This document shows positions 43,694-52,775 of a stretch of DNA of 64,000 bases, in pieces. Every line of letters starts with the position of its first letter. The first letter of the stretch is position 1. Under the pieces are notes generated by a model. The model was not told where the DNA came from, did no database searches, and was given only the letters and a program-made list of their open reading frames with translations. Source of the DNA: a virus; the IMG/VR virus record IMGVR_UViG_3300040801_004314, positions 36,665-100,664 of that record, one strand, 5' to 3'. The position numbers and the translations under genes were made by a program.

Positions 43694-44539
43694 TTATATA
43701 GCTATTTCTAATGGGCTTTTTAATTTCTCTATACCCTTTATATTTTTAACAGTAAAATCACTGAGTGTGTAATCATAAAAATCTTTATTCTCATTCAAGA
43801 CTATACATGGATTAATATCTAAGGGATCTCTTTCTAGAATCTCTTGCATAGCATCCAAATGTCTATCATACACATGTAAGTTTTGAACTAAATGACAGAA
43901 TTTGCCTACTTTAGTTTTCATACCGTATTTATTTAGATGTCCCACCACCATCATTTGAAGTGCAACATATTGTATTTTGTTTATGAATCCAGCCATAATG
44001 TAATCATTTGATCTCTGATTAAGTGTCATATCTATATAATATACATCATCAACTTTTCTAACTGACCAAGATGTAGAATATGCACATGGGTATAAACCAT
44101 TTGTTTCTTCCAAATCTTGATATTGAAACATATCTATTATATGCCTTCTAGAGAATGGATTATTTTTAAGACCATCTAATAGTTTATTCATTAAATCATA
44201 TCTCTTTATAGTAAACCCATATCTATTGCCTATACTCCCGTTTCCAACATCCCATTCATCCCACCATTTTATACCTAAGTCCCTTGCAACTTCCAATGAG
44301 TTAGATTGTTTCTGATAAATCCAGAATATTTCTTTTATACCAGTTTTGGTAGCAGTGTTTCTAAGTGTTGTTATAGGGAACTCACCTTTAGAGAGGTCAT
44401 ATTCCTCAAAAACCCCTGTTATGAATTTAGTATGGGATGGTGTCCCATCTTTGTATTTAGGTCTAGGATTCTCATCCCATGTTCCTTCATTGATAATTTT
44501 GTTTAAATTATCAATATAATATTTATCTGCTTTATTCAT
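43694..44539 (-). CDS. thyA: Thymidylate synthase
   Basis: 281 residues with ThyA landmarks: folate-binding N-terminal segment, SRRHIIDMF, the catalytic Cys in GLYPCAYSTS (C152), QRSNDYIMAGFINKIQY and NLHVYDRHLDAM. It methylates dUMP to dTMP for phage DNA synthesis, complementing the reductase. The AGFINKIQY segment departs from the usual G-x-PFNI, so substrate or cofactor handling may differ slightly, for example with a modified base. Co-transcribed with a following hypothetical gene. Confidence 0.92.
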   Translation of the reverse strand: MNKADKYYIDNLNKIINEGTWDENPRPKYKDGTPSHTKFITGVFEEYDLSKGEFPITTLRNTATKTGIKEIFWIYQKQSNSLEVARDLGIKWWDEWDVGNGSIGNRYGFTIKRYDLMNKLLDGLKNNPFSRRHIIDMFQYQDLEETNGLYPCAYSTSWSVRKVDDVYYIDMTLNQRSNDYIMAGFINKIQYVALQMMVVGHLNKYGMKTKVGKFCHLVQNLHVYDRHLDAMQEILERDPLDINPCIVLNENKDFYDYTLSDFTVKNIKGIEKLKSPLEIAI

Positions 44540-44627
44540 TTAAATTATTTTTATGTTATATTATTTTAACAAAAAAAGTTTAAATTTTAACAAAAAAGAT
44601 GCAGCATAATGATATATAATAAATTAA

Positions 44628-45101
44628 TTATTTAATTATAATTTCTTTATCTATTAATCTCTTTATATAATTAGAATGTTCTAGGTTTAAATGTGTTGCC
44701 CTACCCATTGTTATATGGAATCCATAATATGGTCTACCTAGACCCATAGAATTTCTTATGACTTCACCATCATCACAATATGATTTTACCCACCAGTGAC
44801 CTTTATCATTGCATCGGATATCCTCTGGGTTATATCTTACTGTAAATTCTTTACCATCGAATATTTCTTTAGCTTGGTTGTATATATCATCATTTATCTT
44901 ATCATTGATAAGTGTCATATGTGAACCCCTTAACGGTTTGTTCAAATACAGATTAAATCTTTTATTTAAAAACCAAGTATAGTATTCTGGTAAGTCATCA
45001 TTGAATTTTATTATAGCAACTTTTTTCCATGAAGATTGTCTGTGATGCTTTTTAGTCACATTTATCGGATCAAAGTGTAATTTTCCTTTTATTTCAAACA
45101 T
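44628..45101 (-). CDS. 2H phosphoesterase, Acb1-like anti-CBASS candidate
   Basis: 157 residues from the second in-frame ATG, chosen because a TATATTTG box overlaps the first. Two HxT motifs, SHMTL (H61, T63 in this numbering) and FHITMG (H129, T131), define the 2H phosphoesterase superfamily; the aromatic-rich WWVKSY lies between them. T4 gp57B (Acb1) has this architecture and size and degrades cyclic oligonucleotides to block CBASS. Other 2H enzymes act on cyclic phosphates of RNA. The family call is firm, the anti-CBASS role inferred. Confidence 0.68.
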   Translation of the reverse strand: MFEIKGKLHFDPINVTKKHHRQSSWKKVAIIKFNDDLPEYYTWFLNKRFNLYLNKPLRGSHMTLINDKINDDIYNQAKEIFDGKEFTVRYNPEDIRCNDKGHWWVKSYCDDGEVIRNSMGLGRPYYGFHITMGRATHLNLEHSNYIKRLIDKEIIIK

Positions 45102-45105
45102 GGCA

Positions 45106-45113
45106 CAAATATA
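45106..45113 (-). promoter_or_regulatory. Bacteroidetes-type -7 box (TATATTTG)
   Basis: The reverse complement gives TATATTTG directly before GTGCC-ATG of the 2H phosphoesterase gene, implying a nearly leaderless transcript. A gene start placed upstream would put this box inside the coding region. Confidence 0.5.
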
Positions 45114-45122
45114 CATTTTATT

Positions 45123-45133
45123 TTTAATATATA
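45123..45133 (+). promoter_or_regulatory. TTTAATATATA motif
   Basis: An exact copy in the divergent gap, 19 nt before the membrane protein start codon. Confidence 0.4.
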
Positions 45134-45152
45134 AAATAAATTATAACATATT

Positions 45153-45542
45153 ATGAATGAACTTATTATAATATTTTTAGCCAATGTGTTTTGGGGTTTG
45201 CACTGTTTTTCTTGTGGTATGGTAGAAGGTGTTAATGATTCTAAGATAATAATATGCGACAGAGATTTAGATTTTGATGGTGACAAATTACTTAAAATAC
45301 AAAGCATATTATACTTAGCATTAATAACATTTTTATGTGTTATATTTATAGACTATTATACTATACCAACAGTTTTATCAATTATTTTAATGTATAGGTA
45401 TTTGAAAACTTTATTCTATAACTGCACTATAAGATATATAGATAGTAGATTAGGAAAATTACCTATTAAGGATTATTTAAATTCTTTTTTAATAGGCATA
45501 ATTATACTAATTCTAACAATAATTTATATAATTGCATCATGA
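45153..45542 (+). CDS. Small membrane protein, three to four TM segments (129 aa)
   Basis: Hydrophobic helices near residues 4-22, 50-66, 68-85 and 109-128, separated by short charged loops with two Cys in the first. The C-terminus is hydrophobic. No family recognised. It overlaps the next small gene by 4 nt (ATGA), implying translational coupling. Confidence 0.5.
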   Translation: MNELIIIFLANVFWGLHCFSCGMVEGVNDSKIIICDRDLDFDGDKLLKIQSILYLALITFLCVIFIDYYTIPTVLSIILMYRYLKTLFYNCTIRYIDSRLGKLPIKDYLNSFLIGIIILILTIIYIIAS

Positions 45543-45664
45543 AAGAAAATAAAGCGCACAATAAAGAAAAGGTTCTTAAAAAAATATGTAAAGAAAGGAA
45601 CTGGAATCCAGATAATTTAACTCCTAAGCAAAAGCTTTTTATTGCTTTACATAAAGCCTATTAA
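45539..45664 (+). CDS. Small basic protein (41 aa)
   Basis: A short frame overlapping the membrane protein stop codon in ATGA. The product (MKENKAHNKEKVLKK ... NLTPKQKLFIALHKAY) is a basic helical peptide. The overlap and codon pattern support translation. The stop codon abuts the convergent gene. Confidence 0.4.
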   Translation: MKENKAHNKEKVLKKICKERNWNPDNLTPKQKLFIALHKAY

Positions 45665-46186
45665 TCATTTATCAAAGATATCTTTTATTTTAGCGTTTCT
45701 GACGTAGGATTTCACATATTGATCAAAAGAATATTTATCTTTAGTTTTCATATCTGTTATATAATAAATATTTCTATAGGAATCCCATCCTCTATTATTA
45801 CCCTCTATCCTTTCTTCTGAAATTTTGTAAATATTCACATTTTTATCAGTATTCACATAATGGTAATTATTAGATATTATGATAAACTTCAATCCTATAT
45901 TGCTTAGATATTTCTTGACTTTAGACACATCTTCAACAGAATCTTTAAACATATCAACTATAATTACATCTGCACGGAAAGTATTTGCGCTGTCTTCTAA
46001 CAATTCGAATAGCTCCTCTATGTCTCTATATTTGAATTGTGATGCATCAGAATGGTAATTTATATAACTATGGAATAAAACTACATTAGTCCCTATTAAG
46101 TCTAAAAAGTTTATAATCTTACTAACCCCAATATTTACTTCATTTTCCCCACCGCTTATAAAATTCTTCTTATTTATGTTAATCAT
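45665..46186 (-). CDS. Hypothetical protein, P-loop-fold-like without P-loop (173 aa)
   Basis: The order of strand and helix elements (FISGGENEVNIGVSKIINF, TNVVLFHSYINYH, ADVIIVDMFKDS, LKFIIISNNY) resembles a RecA/DnaB-type nucleotide-binding core, with DVIIVDMF in the position of a Walker B motif, but the glycine loop lacks the lysine. It may be a degenerate ATPase. Function unknown. Divergent from the glycosyltransferase cluster across a 25-bp gap. Confidence 0.45.
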   Translation of the reverse strand: MININKKNFISGGENEVNIGVSKIINFLDLIGTNVVLFHSYINYHSDASQFKYRDIEELFELLEDSANTFRADVIIVDMFKDSVEDVSKVKKYLSNIGLKFIIISNNYHYVNTDKNVNIYKISEERIEGNNRGWDSYRNIYYITDMKTKDKYSFDQYVKSYVRNAKIKDIFDK

Positions 46187-46196
46187 AGCTTCTATT

Positions 46197-46212
46197 TTTA
46201 ATATATATTAAA
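46197..46212. promoter_or_regulatory. Perfect 16-bp palindrome TTTAATATATATTAAA
   Basis: Identical to the element at 15836-15851. Its last A is the first base of the glycosyltransferase start codon. It sits in a 25-bp divergent gap. Confidence 0.5.
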
Positions 46213-48860
46213 TGGTTGTAGTTTTTAAATTCACTGACGATTATGTGAAAAATAACAGAAGTAAAATTAACTCCTGTCTTCGAAAAAACAAAGATAATGT
46301 TTCTATTAGTAGAATACTAGTTTTTTTAGAGAAAAATGATCTTAATCTTGTTAAAAGTTCAGATATAAAGTATTATATAAAGAGAAATTATGATGTAACA
46401 AGAACTATAGATTATTGTTATAATATATATTCTGGAAGAGATTTTATATTTTCAACAGAAGTAATAAACTACTCTTTTAATGATATTAAAAAAGCCATTT
46501 ATGGTATCAACTATAAGCACTCCAAAAATTACTTTTTATACAATAGTAATAACATTGAAAATCTAAAGAGAAAAAGTGAACAAAAAAAAGAGACAAATAA
46601 GCCTTATAAGAGAAAGAAAAACATAAGTCCTGTTAATAGAAATAAAGTTAAAGCTTATTCAAAGTACATTAGTCGAAAATTAGATGTTATTATAGTTTGT
46701 GTTAACTACAGTGATGTTTTAAAAATTACACTACCACAAAATAAAAAAATATTCGAAAATATAACAATAGTCACCCATGTTAATGATAGAAAAACTATTG
46801 AATTGTGTAAAGTAAATAATATAAAATGTATAAAAGATAGTAATTGTGTTGATGAGAAGTTAAATAAGTCAATGGCTATAAATACAGGTATTCAATCTAT
46901 AAAAGATCCTGATTACATACTACTTTTAGATGCTGATATTATTGTCGAAAACGAAATAGATATTTATAAACTTAAAGATGATAGCATATATACCTGTGGT
47001 AGATACATAGTACCCAATGTTAATGATTATGATGAGTACTTATATAATTCTAAAGATATAAAAGATATATCCAGAAAAGAGAATGATAGAGGATTAGGCT
47101 TTTTCCAATTATTCAATTATAAAGAAAAGAATAAATATCCTGAGTCTGATTTTGACAGATACTCAAAAAACGAATGGGTAGATATTATATTCAAAAAATC
47201 ATTTAAAAACATAAAAAATATCGGTTTTGATGTTATCCACTTGGGAGTTGAGGGAAGCCCATGGTTAAATGTAGAAAATAAAGTAAAAAGAATAACTGAA
47301 ATAGAATCAAAAAGAGAGTCAACTAAAAAACCAAAGCTAGCCGTATTAACAACATTTTTCAACCCTAATGGTTATACCAATATAAAGTATAACTACATAA
47401 AATTCTCTGAAAAAATAAAAGATAAATGTGATCTTTTCCCTATTGAACTTTCATACGATGGGAACTTTTTCATAGATGACGAAAATTCAATAAGAATAAA
47501 AGGTAGCTCTAATAATGTTTTGTGGCAAAAAGAAAGATTATTAAATATAGCTTTAGAAAAGCTTCCAGAAAAATATACAAATGTTGCATGGATAGATTGT
47601 GATGTTTTATTCGATAATGATGATTGGGTGGATGAGGTTAATTATAAATTAGAAGAATTTAAAGTTTTGCATTTATTTGAGGAAGCAAAAAGGCTTGATA
47701 GAAAAGGTGATATAGGTAGATCTAGCAAAACCATACTAGTTAATAAACAGCCTGAGAATATAAATCTAAATAAAGGGATAACAGGTTTTGGTTGGGCTAT
47801 AAGGAGAGAAGTAATTGATGAATTAAAATTTTACGACAAGCAAATAATTGGTGGGGCAGATGCTCTTATGTTTTATTCTTTTATAGGAAAAGTAGATAAT
47901 GAAGTATCTTCTAAGATGAATGAAAAATGGTTTAACCATTACAAAAAATGGGCAACTAAATCATATGATATGGTTAAGGGATCTGTATCTTATGTTAGTG
48001 GTGATATAACACACCTTTATCATGGTGAAATTTCGAATAGAAATTATAATAATCGATATGAACTACTTAGTGATAATGACTTTAATCCTACCAAAGACAT
48101 GTATAAAAATAACAAAAAGCTTTGGCAACTTAGAAACAAGAACATAAAAAAGGGAATGAAAGAGTATTTTGTAGATAGAAATGAAGATGATAACGTTATT
48201 AATGTAAATGACTATTTTGATAATATATATGTTCTTAATTTAAAAAGAGATGCTGAAAAGATGAAAAAAGTATCCGAAAGATTAGATAGTTTTAATATAA
48301 ATTACGAAAGGTTTGAAGCAGTAGATGGTGAAACACTAGACACTGATTATGATTTTTCAAATTTTGTACAGGGAAAAGGTATGATTGAAAATGTCTATGC
48401 TTTGGGATGTTTGGAAAGCCATATGTCTATTATAAAAGATGCTAAGAAGAATAAGTACAAAAGAATACTTATCTTAGAAGATGATGTTTTACTAGCTGAA
48501 AACTTTCATGCACATTTTCAAAAGATAAGAAAGCTAAATAGTTGGAAATTATTGTATTTGGGTGCTAGTCAATATAATTGGGATGTAGAAGATATTGAGG
48601 ATTTTTATTACTGCAAAAAGACACTAGGTACATTTGCATATGCTCTTGATGAATCTATCTATGATATTATGCTTAATCAACCTATTGATAAATCAATCGA
48701 TAATATTCTATCTAGAGTTCAAGCTCAATTAGGCAGAAAAGCTTTATCTTTTTTCCCTTATCTGTGCATATCTGATGTATCTACATCAAATATAAGAGAC
48801 AGTAGAAATCAGGCTTTACATAGTAAAAGAATGAAATGGGATAAGCTAAAATATATATAA
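46212..48860 (+). CDS. Multidomain glycosyltransferase (882 aa)
   Basis: Three catalytic-type modules after a unique N-terminus of about 150 residues. Module 1: a GT-A domain with VIIVCVNYS and ILLLDADIIVEN (DxD-like). Module 2: a GT2-like domain with LAVLTTFFNPNGY, VAWIDCDVLF and GITGFGWAIRREV. Module 3: a GT25-type domain with IYVLNLKRDAEKM, ALGCLESHMSI and RILILEDDVLL. The set could add a three-sugar chain. The acceptor might be phage DNA bases, a virion protein or a host glycan; nothing here decides. First gene of a five-gene cluster. Confidence 0.78.
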   Translation: MVVVFKFTDDYVKNNRSKINSCLRKNKDNVSISRILVFLEKNDLNLVKSSDIKYYIKRNYDVTRTIDYCYNIYSGRDFIFSTEVINYSFNDIKKAIYGINYKHSKNYFLYNSNNIENLKRKSEQKKETNKPYKRKKNISPVNRNKVKAYSKYISRKLDVIIVCVNYSDVLKITLPQNKKIFENITIVTHVNDRKTIELCKVNNIKCIKDSNCVDEKLNKSMAINTGIQSIKDPDYILLLDADIIVENEIDIYKLKDDSIYTCGRYIVPNVNDYDEYLYNSKDIKDISRKENDRGLGFFQLFNYKEKNKYPESDFDRYSKNEWVDIIFKKSFKNIKNIGFDVIHLGVEGSPWLNVENKVKRITEIESKRESTKKPKLAVLTTFFNPNGYTNIKYNYIKFSEKIKDKCDLFPIELSYDGNFFIDDENSIRIKGSSNNVLWQKERLLNIALEKLPEKYTNVAWIDCDVLFDNDDWVDEVNYKLEEFKVLHLFEEAKRLDRKGDIGRSSKTILVNKQPENINLNKGITGFGWAIRREVIDELKFYDKQIIGGADALMFYSFIGKVDNEVSSKMNEKWFNHYKKWATKSYDMVKGSVSYVSGDITHLYHGEISNRNYNNRYELLSDNDFNPTKDMYKNNKKLWQLRNKNIKKGMKEYFVDRNEDDNVINVNDYFDNIYVLNLKRDAEKMKKVSERLDSFNINYERFEAVDGETLDTDYDFSNFVQGKGMIENVYALGCLESHMSIIKDAKKNKYKRILILEDDVLLAENFHAHFQKIRKLNSWKLLYLGASQYNWDVEDIEDFYYCKKTLGTFAYALDESIYDIMLNQPIDKSIDNILSRVQAQLGRKALSFFPYLCISDVSTSNIRDSRNQALHSKRMKWDKLKYI

Positions 48861-48863
48861 ACA

Positions 48864-49529
48864 ATGAAAGAGGAAAATTTAGTCTACTATAAACATAAAG
48901 ATGGAAGTGGTGACTTTGGTGATTTTAAACATAAATTTTGTATAAATTTAAATAGAAGAAAAAATCGATGGAGAAATTCATTTAAAAATTTTAGTAATAA
49001 TAATATAACAGGCGTAAAGAGGTTTATAGCAGAAGATCATTATGATGTGAAAAATAAAAACATCAAAATAAACAAAGGATCGTATTGCTTAGGATTAACA
49101 ATAGAAAAAATATTATTAAAAGCCAAAGAAAGGGGTTATGAAGAAGTTTTAATATTCGAAGATGATGTAGAATTTGTAGAAAATTTTGAAAAACTATCAG
49201 AAAACTATTTGAAAGATATATACAAATACTGTAGTGAGTGGGATATGATATATTTCGGTGTGAATAACATAAAGACACCGATGAAAATAAATAAAAATAT
49301 AAATAAAATTAAAAAAGGATACACATCACACTGTATGATAATTAGGGATACTGTGTATGATATGATATTAGAAAAATTTAATAAATATAAATATATTAAG
49401 GAAATAGATGTTATTTATAGCGAAATGCACGAATATATAAATGCATATACTCCAAGTAAAGCACTTTGTGTACAAAGAGAAGACTTCTCTGATATAGAGG
49501 AAAAAGTTGTTAAAAAATATGTAGTTTAA
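48864..49529 (+). CDS. Glycosyltransferase, family 25-like
   Basis: 221 residues with FCINLNRRKNRW near the N-terminus and VLIFEDDVEFVENFEKL, the EDD motif of GT25 (LPS-type) transferases. Shorter than the typical 250 residues but with both key motifs. Starts 3 nt after the multidomain enzyme and ends directly before the next GT gene, so operonic. Confidence 0.72.
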   Translation: MKEENLVYYKHKDGSGDFGDFKHKFCINLNRRKNRWRNSFKNFSNNNITGVKRFIAEDHYDVKNKNIKINKGSYCLGLTIEKILLKAKERGYEEVLIFEDDVEFVENFEKLSENYLKDIYKYCSEWDMIYFGVNNIKTPMKINKNINKIKKGYTSHCMIIRDTVYDMILEKFNKYKYIKEIDVIYSEMHEYINAYTPSKALCVQREDFSDIEEKVVKKYVV

Positions 49530-50375
49530 ATGTATAAGATAAGCGCAAATATAGTATGTAAGGATGAAGTATATTGGATCAAAGAATCCATACTATCCAT
49601 TGTTTATCTACTTGATGAAATTATATATGTTGATGATAGATCCAAAGACGGAAGCCTTGAAATAGTTAAGGAATTAGCAAATAATCACAGTAATATAAAA
49701 ATATTTGAATATTCTACACATGGATTAAATAATTTATGTGATTTAAAGAATTATGCTATGAATAAATCAAAAAATAAAATGGTTATCAGGTGGGATGCAG
49801 ACTTTATAGCTTATGAAGAAATAGAGAAACTGTTCTCTTATTGTCTAGAAAATTCAGACACTTATGATGCATATGTGCTTAAAGCACCAAATTTGCACGG
49901 TGATATAAATCATTTTTTAAAAGGTAAAGAGCATTTTGGTCCAGAGGTGTGTTTATACAAAAAAGATAAGATGCAATTCGAGCAAACTGATAGGTATAAT
50001 GATTATCCCATTTTTGACGAAGATACAAAATATTGCTATCCACATAATACAGCTTTATCCAGAAGTCATTTTTTTGTACATACTAACAAATTGAAATCTT
50101 GTGAAAAGCTTGCATATAGAAAAAGAATGACTGAATATCAAATGTCTGGTGAAAGCCATAAATCTTATTGGAAATGGTTAGGTGAAAAGACAAATCTAAC
50201 ACCAGAAGGTGTTAAGGATAGAGAAGTTAAAAATATAAAAAACGAAATATTGGAACTGGAAGAAATAGACTTTGAAAAATGGGGTAAACATCCAGAAATT
50301 TTAACTAAATCTAAGTCTTGTGAAAGTTTTAAAATAGAAAAGTTTGATAGTGGCTTTAAAATAGTTGCGCCATAA
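49530..50375 (+). CDS. Glycosyltransferase, family 2
   Basis: 281 residues with a GT-A domain: ANIVCKDEVYWIKESILSIV, IIYVDDRSKDGSLEIV (nucleotide-sugar site) and MVIRWDADFIAY (DxD). A C-terminal region with SYWKWLGEKTNL and a terminal FKIVAP completes a shape matched in full by the next, frameshifted gene. The initiation codon follows the previous stop without a gap. Confidence 0.8.
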   Translation: MYKISANIVCKDEVYWIKESILSIVYLLDEIIYVDDRSKDGSLEIVKELANNHSNIKIFEYSTHGLNNLCDLKNYAMNKSKNKMVIRWDADFIAYEEIEKLFSYCLENSDTYDAYVLKAPNLHGDINHFLKGKEHFGPEVCLYKKDKMQFEQTDRYNDYPIFDEDTKYCYPHNTALSRSHFFVHTNKLKSCEKLAYRKRMTEYQMSGESHKSYWKWLGEKTNLTPEGVKDREVKNIKNEILELEEIDFEKWGKHPEILTKSKSCESFKIEKFDSGFKIVAP

Positions 50376-50388
50376 AATAAATAATATA

Positions 50389-51239
50389 ATGAAATATAAG
50401 ATATCAGCAAATATAGTAGCTAAAGATGAAATGTATTGGGTAAAGGAATCTATATTATCAATTGTAGAATTGGTTGATGAAATAATATTTATAGATGATG
50501 AGTCAACTGATAAAACCTTAGACATAGTTGAAGATCTAGCTAAAAAATATAAAAATATAAAAGTATTGAAAGCACAAGATCATGGACTTAGTAATTTAGG
50601 TGACCTTAAAAATTTTGCCAAAGATAACTCTAAAAATAAATGGATAATGAGATGGGATGCTGATTTTATAGCATACGAAGATATATATAAATTATTTGAA
50701 TTTGTGATGCTTAACGAGGACAAGTTTGATGGATATCCCATGACAGGTCCTAACTTATTCGGTGATATAAACCATTATTTAAATGGTAAAGAACATTACG
50801 GACCAGAGGTCAATATATTTAAAAAAAATAAAATGAGTTTCAAACACCAAAACAACCATATAGCCTACCCTGTTTTTGATAAAGGTATCATATACTGTTA
50901 CCTACTAAGAACTAAGTTGAAAAAGGATCATTTTTTTGTCCACATGAATTCGTTAAAAACAATAGAAAAAATAGCATTTAGGAAAAAAATGAATCCATAC
51001 CATATAACTAAAAAAATAATGAAAGCTATTGGGAGTGGATAGGGAGGAATAATAAAATAGATCCTAAAGTAGCCAAACATATAGAGAAAAACAAAGTTAG
51101 GGACACTTTTTATAATTTAGAAAAATTTGATTTTGAAAAATGGGGCAATCATCCAAAAATTCTAACCAATTCTGAATCATGTGATTTATTCAAAGTAAAG
51201 CAATTCAAAAAAGGCTTCAAAATAGTTGCACCTGACTAA
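50389..51239 (+). pseudogene. Glycosyltransferase family 2 paralogue, frameshifted at an A7 run
   Basis: The first 218 codons match the upstream paralogue (ANIVAKDEMYWVKESILSIV, IFIDDESTDKTLDIV, MRWDADFIAYED), then the frame ends early at 51042. The paralogue's C-terminal segment continues in another frame (ESYWEWIGRNN ... FEKWGNHPKILTN ... FKIVAPD). The break maps to ACT followed by seven A; one extra A, or a -1 slip, restores the full protein. It may be a real pseudogene, an assembly error in a homopolymer, or ribosomal frameshifting. Confidence 0.72.
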
Positions 51240-51271
51240 ACAAAAGGTTGTTTATTGATATAATAATCAAT

Positions 51272-52027
51272 ATGAACAATATTTATGAATTTTCGGTGAT
51301 TATGTCTTATAGACACTCTCCTGATAGAATAAAACCACTTAGAAGAGTTCTAGACTGGTTAGATACATTTAAAAAATGTCAAGTTATTCTAGTAGAACAA
51401 GATAAGCACTCAAAGATAAAAGACTTAAATTTATCTTGTGAACATATTTTTGTCAAGAACGACCAGTTATTTAACAGGTCATGGGGATTCAATATAGGTT
51501 TAAAATACGCACAGAGCGATATTGTTGTTTTTACTGACACTGATATACTAATGGAACAAAATAGTTTATTAGAAGGCTTAAAAATGACTAAAACTTACGA
51601 AGTTGTAAGTCCTTATAATAAAGTAGTTGATTTAGATCCAAGCGAAAGTCGGAAACCTTTAAGTGATATCTATAAAATAGATAAGGATGGAAGAGGTGAA
51701 AAAGATAATCAAAAAATAAATATGTGTGGTGGTCTTGTGATTTTTAGAAAAGATGCCATTAATAAGATCCAAGGTTGGAATGATATATTTGAGGGATGGG
51801 GTGCTGAAGATGACTTTCAAAACATGAAAGTCAAATATTTTCTTACACATAAAGAAATGAAATCAAATTGCTATCATTTATACCATATAAGAGAGTTAAA
51901 AGACAGAAATGCATATAAAAGAAACCTAATAATTTTACAAAAATATAATGAAATGAATAGGTTGACTTTATCTAAATCAATTAAACCTTTGATTAAGAAA
52001 AATAAAAAACTAAAGTATGATAAATAG
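51272..52027 (+). CDS. Glycosyltransferase, family 2/27-like
   Basis: 251 residues from the ATG preferred over an upstream TTG. Contains FSVIMSYRHSPDRI, a DIVVFTDTDILM acidic motif and a C-terminal GWNDIFEGWGAEDDF motif, typical of the galactosyltransferase-type C-terminal half of GT27/GT2 enzymes. Overlaps the following gene by 11 nt. Member of the sugar-transfer cluster. Confidence 0.75.
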   Translation: MNNIYEFSVIMSYRHSPDRIKPLRRVLDWLDTFKKCQVILVEQDKHSKIKDLNLSCEHIFVKNDQLFNRSWGFNIGLKYAQSDIVVFTDTDILMEQNSLLEGLKMTKTYEVVSPYNKVVDLDPSESRKPLSDIYKIDKDGRGEKDNQKINMCGGLVIFRKDAINKIQGWNDIFEGWGAEDDFQNMKVKYFLTHKEMKSNCYHLYHIRELKDRNAYKRNLIILQKYNEMNRLTLSKSIKPLIKKNKKLKYDK

Positions 52028-52775
52028 AGACTTTTTAAAAGACATAAAATCGATTTGTAACGTAGAATTTAAAGAGATAGAAAACAAACAAAATTTGATT
52101 TATCACTATACTTCTGCCTCTTATGAATATAGTAAGAGTGTGTATGATGATATAAACAAAGCTTTAAGACCTTTAAAAATAAAACGTTTAAATTTTGAAA
52201 TATCAGATGATGATTATGATAAAGAGAAAAATAAATTAGATAAATCAATAAAAAGAACATCGGATAAAAACACATTTACTTTTAAAACTTATGCATCGAG
52301 TTTCGAAAGGTACAATTTTTTAACCTATGAGACAATTTATGATTTTATAGTTGAAAAAATTATAAATTCTGATATTCTTATAACCAAACCTATTGATACA
52401 AATAAATATAAACATCTACATTTAACTAAATTAGAAACGCTAGATAGTAATTTTAGAAACATCCTTAATAATATTAATTATTATAACAATATGTATGTTT
52501 ATCGAAACAATCCAAGCTTAAATTTTTCGATAAACCCCACACTTATATTTGGCGAAGATCTACATGAGTTGTACATGCACGTAATATCTTCTGAATATAA
52601 AAAAGCCAACTTTATATTTGATAAAAATCTTGATAGAAAGTCAGTAATAGTTACCATACCCAATAATCAGATCAGTGAGGGTATAAATGTTATTATTGAT
52701 GAAAAAAATAAAGCTTTTTTGTATAGCCAGACTAAAAATTTCGATTATAATTATTATGAAATGCCAATTATTTAG
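52017..52775 (+). CDS. Hypothetical protein (252 aa)
   Basis: Unrecognised. Helical N-terminus, a Lys/Asp-rich central part (ISDDDYDKEKNKLDKSIKR) and a C-terminal beta-rich region with VIVTIPNNQISEGINVII. No motif. Overlaps the end of the last glycosyltransferase, so it belongs to the same operon, and converges on the next gene with an 8-nt overlap. Confidence 0.5.
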   Translation: MINRDFLKDIKSICNVEFKEIENKQNLIYHYTSASYEYSKSVYDDINKALRPLKIKRLNFEISDDDYDKEKNKLDKSIKRTSDKNTFTFKTYASSFERYNFLTYETIYDFIVEKIINSDILITKPIDTNKYKHLHLTKLETLDSNFRNILNNINYYNNMYVYRNNPSLNFSINPTLIFGEDLHELYMHVISSEYKKANFIFDKNLDRKSVIVTIPNNQISEGINVIIDEKNKAFLYSQTKNFDYNYYEMPII

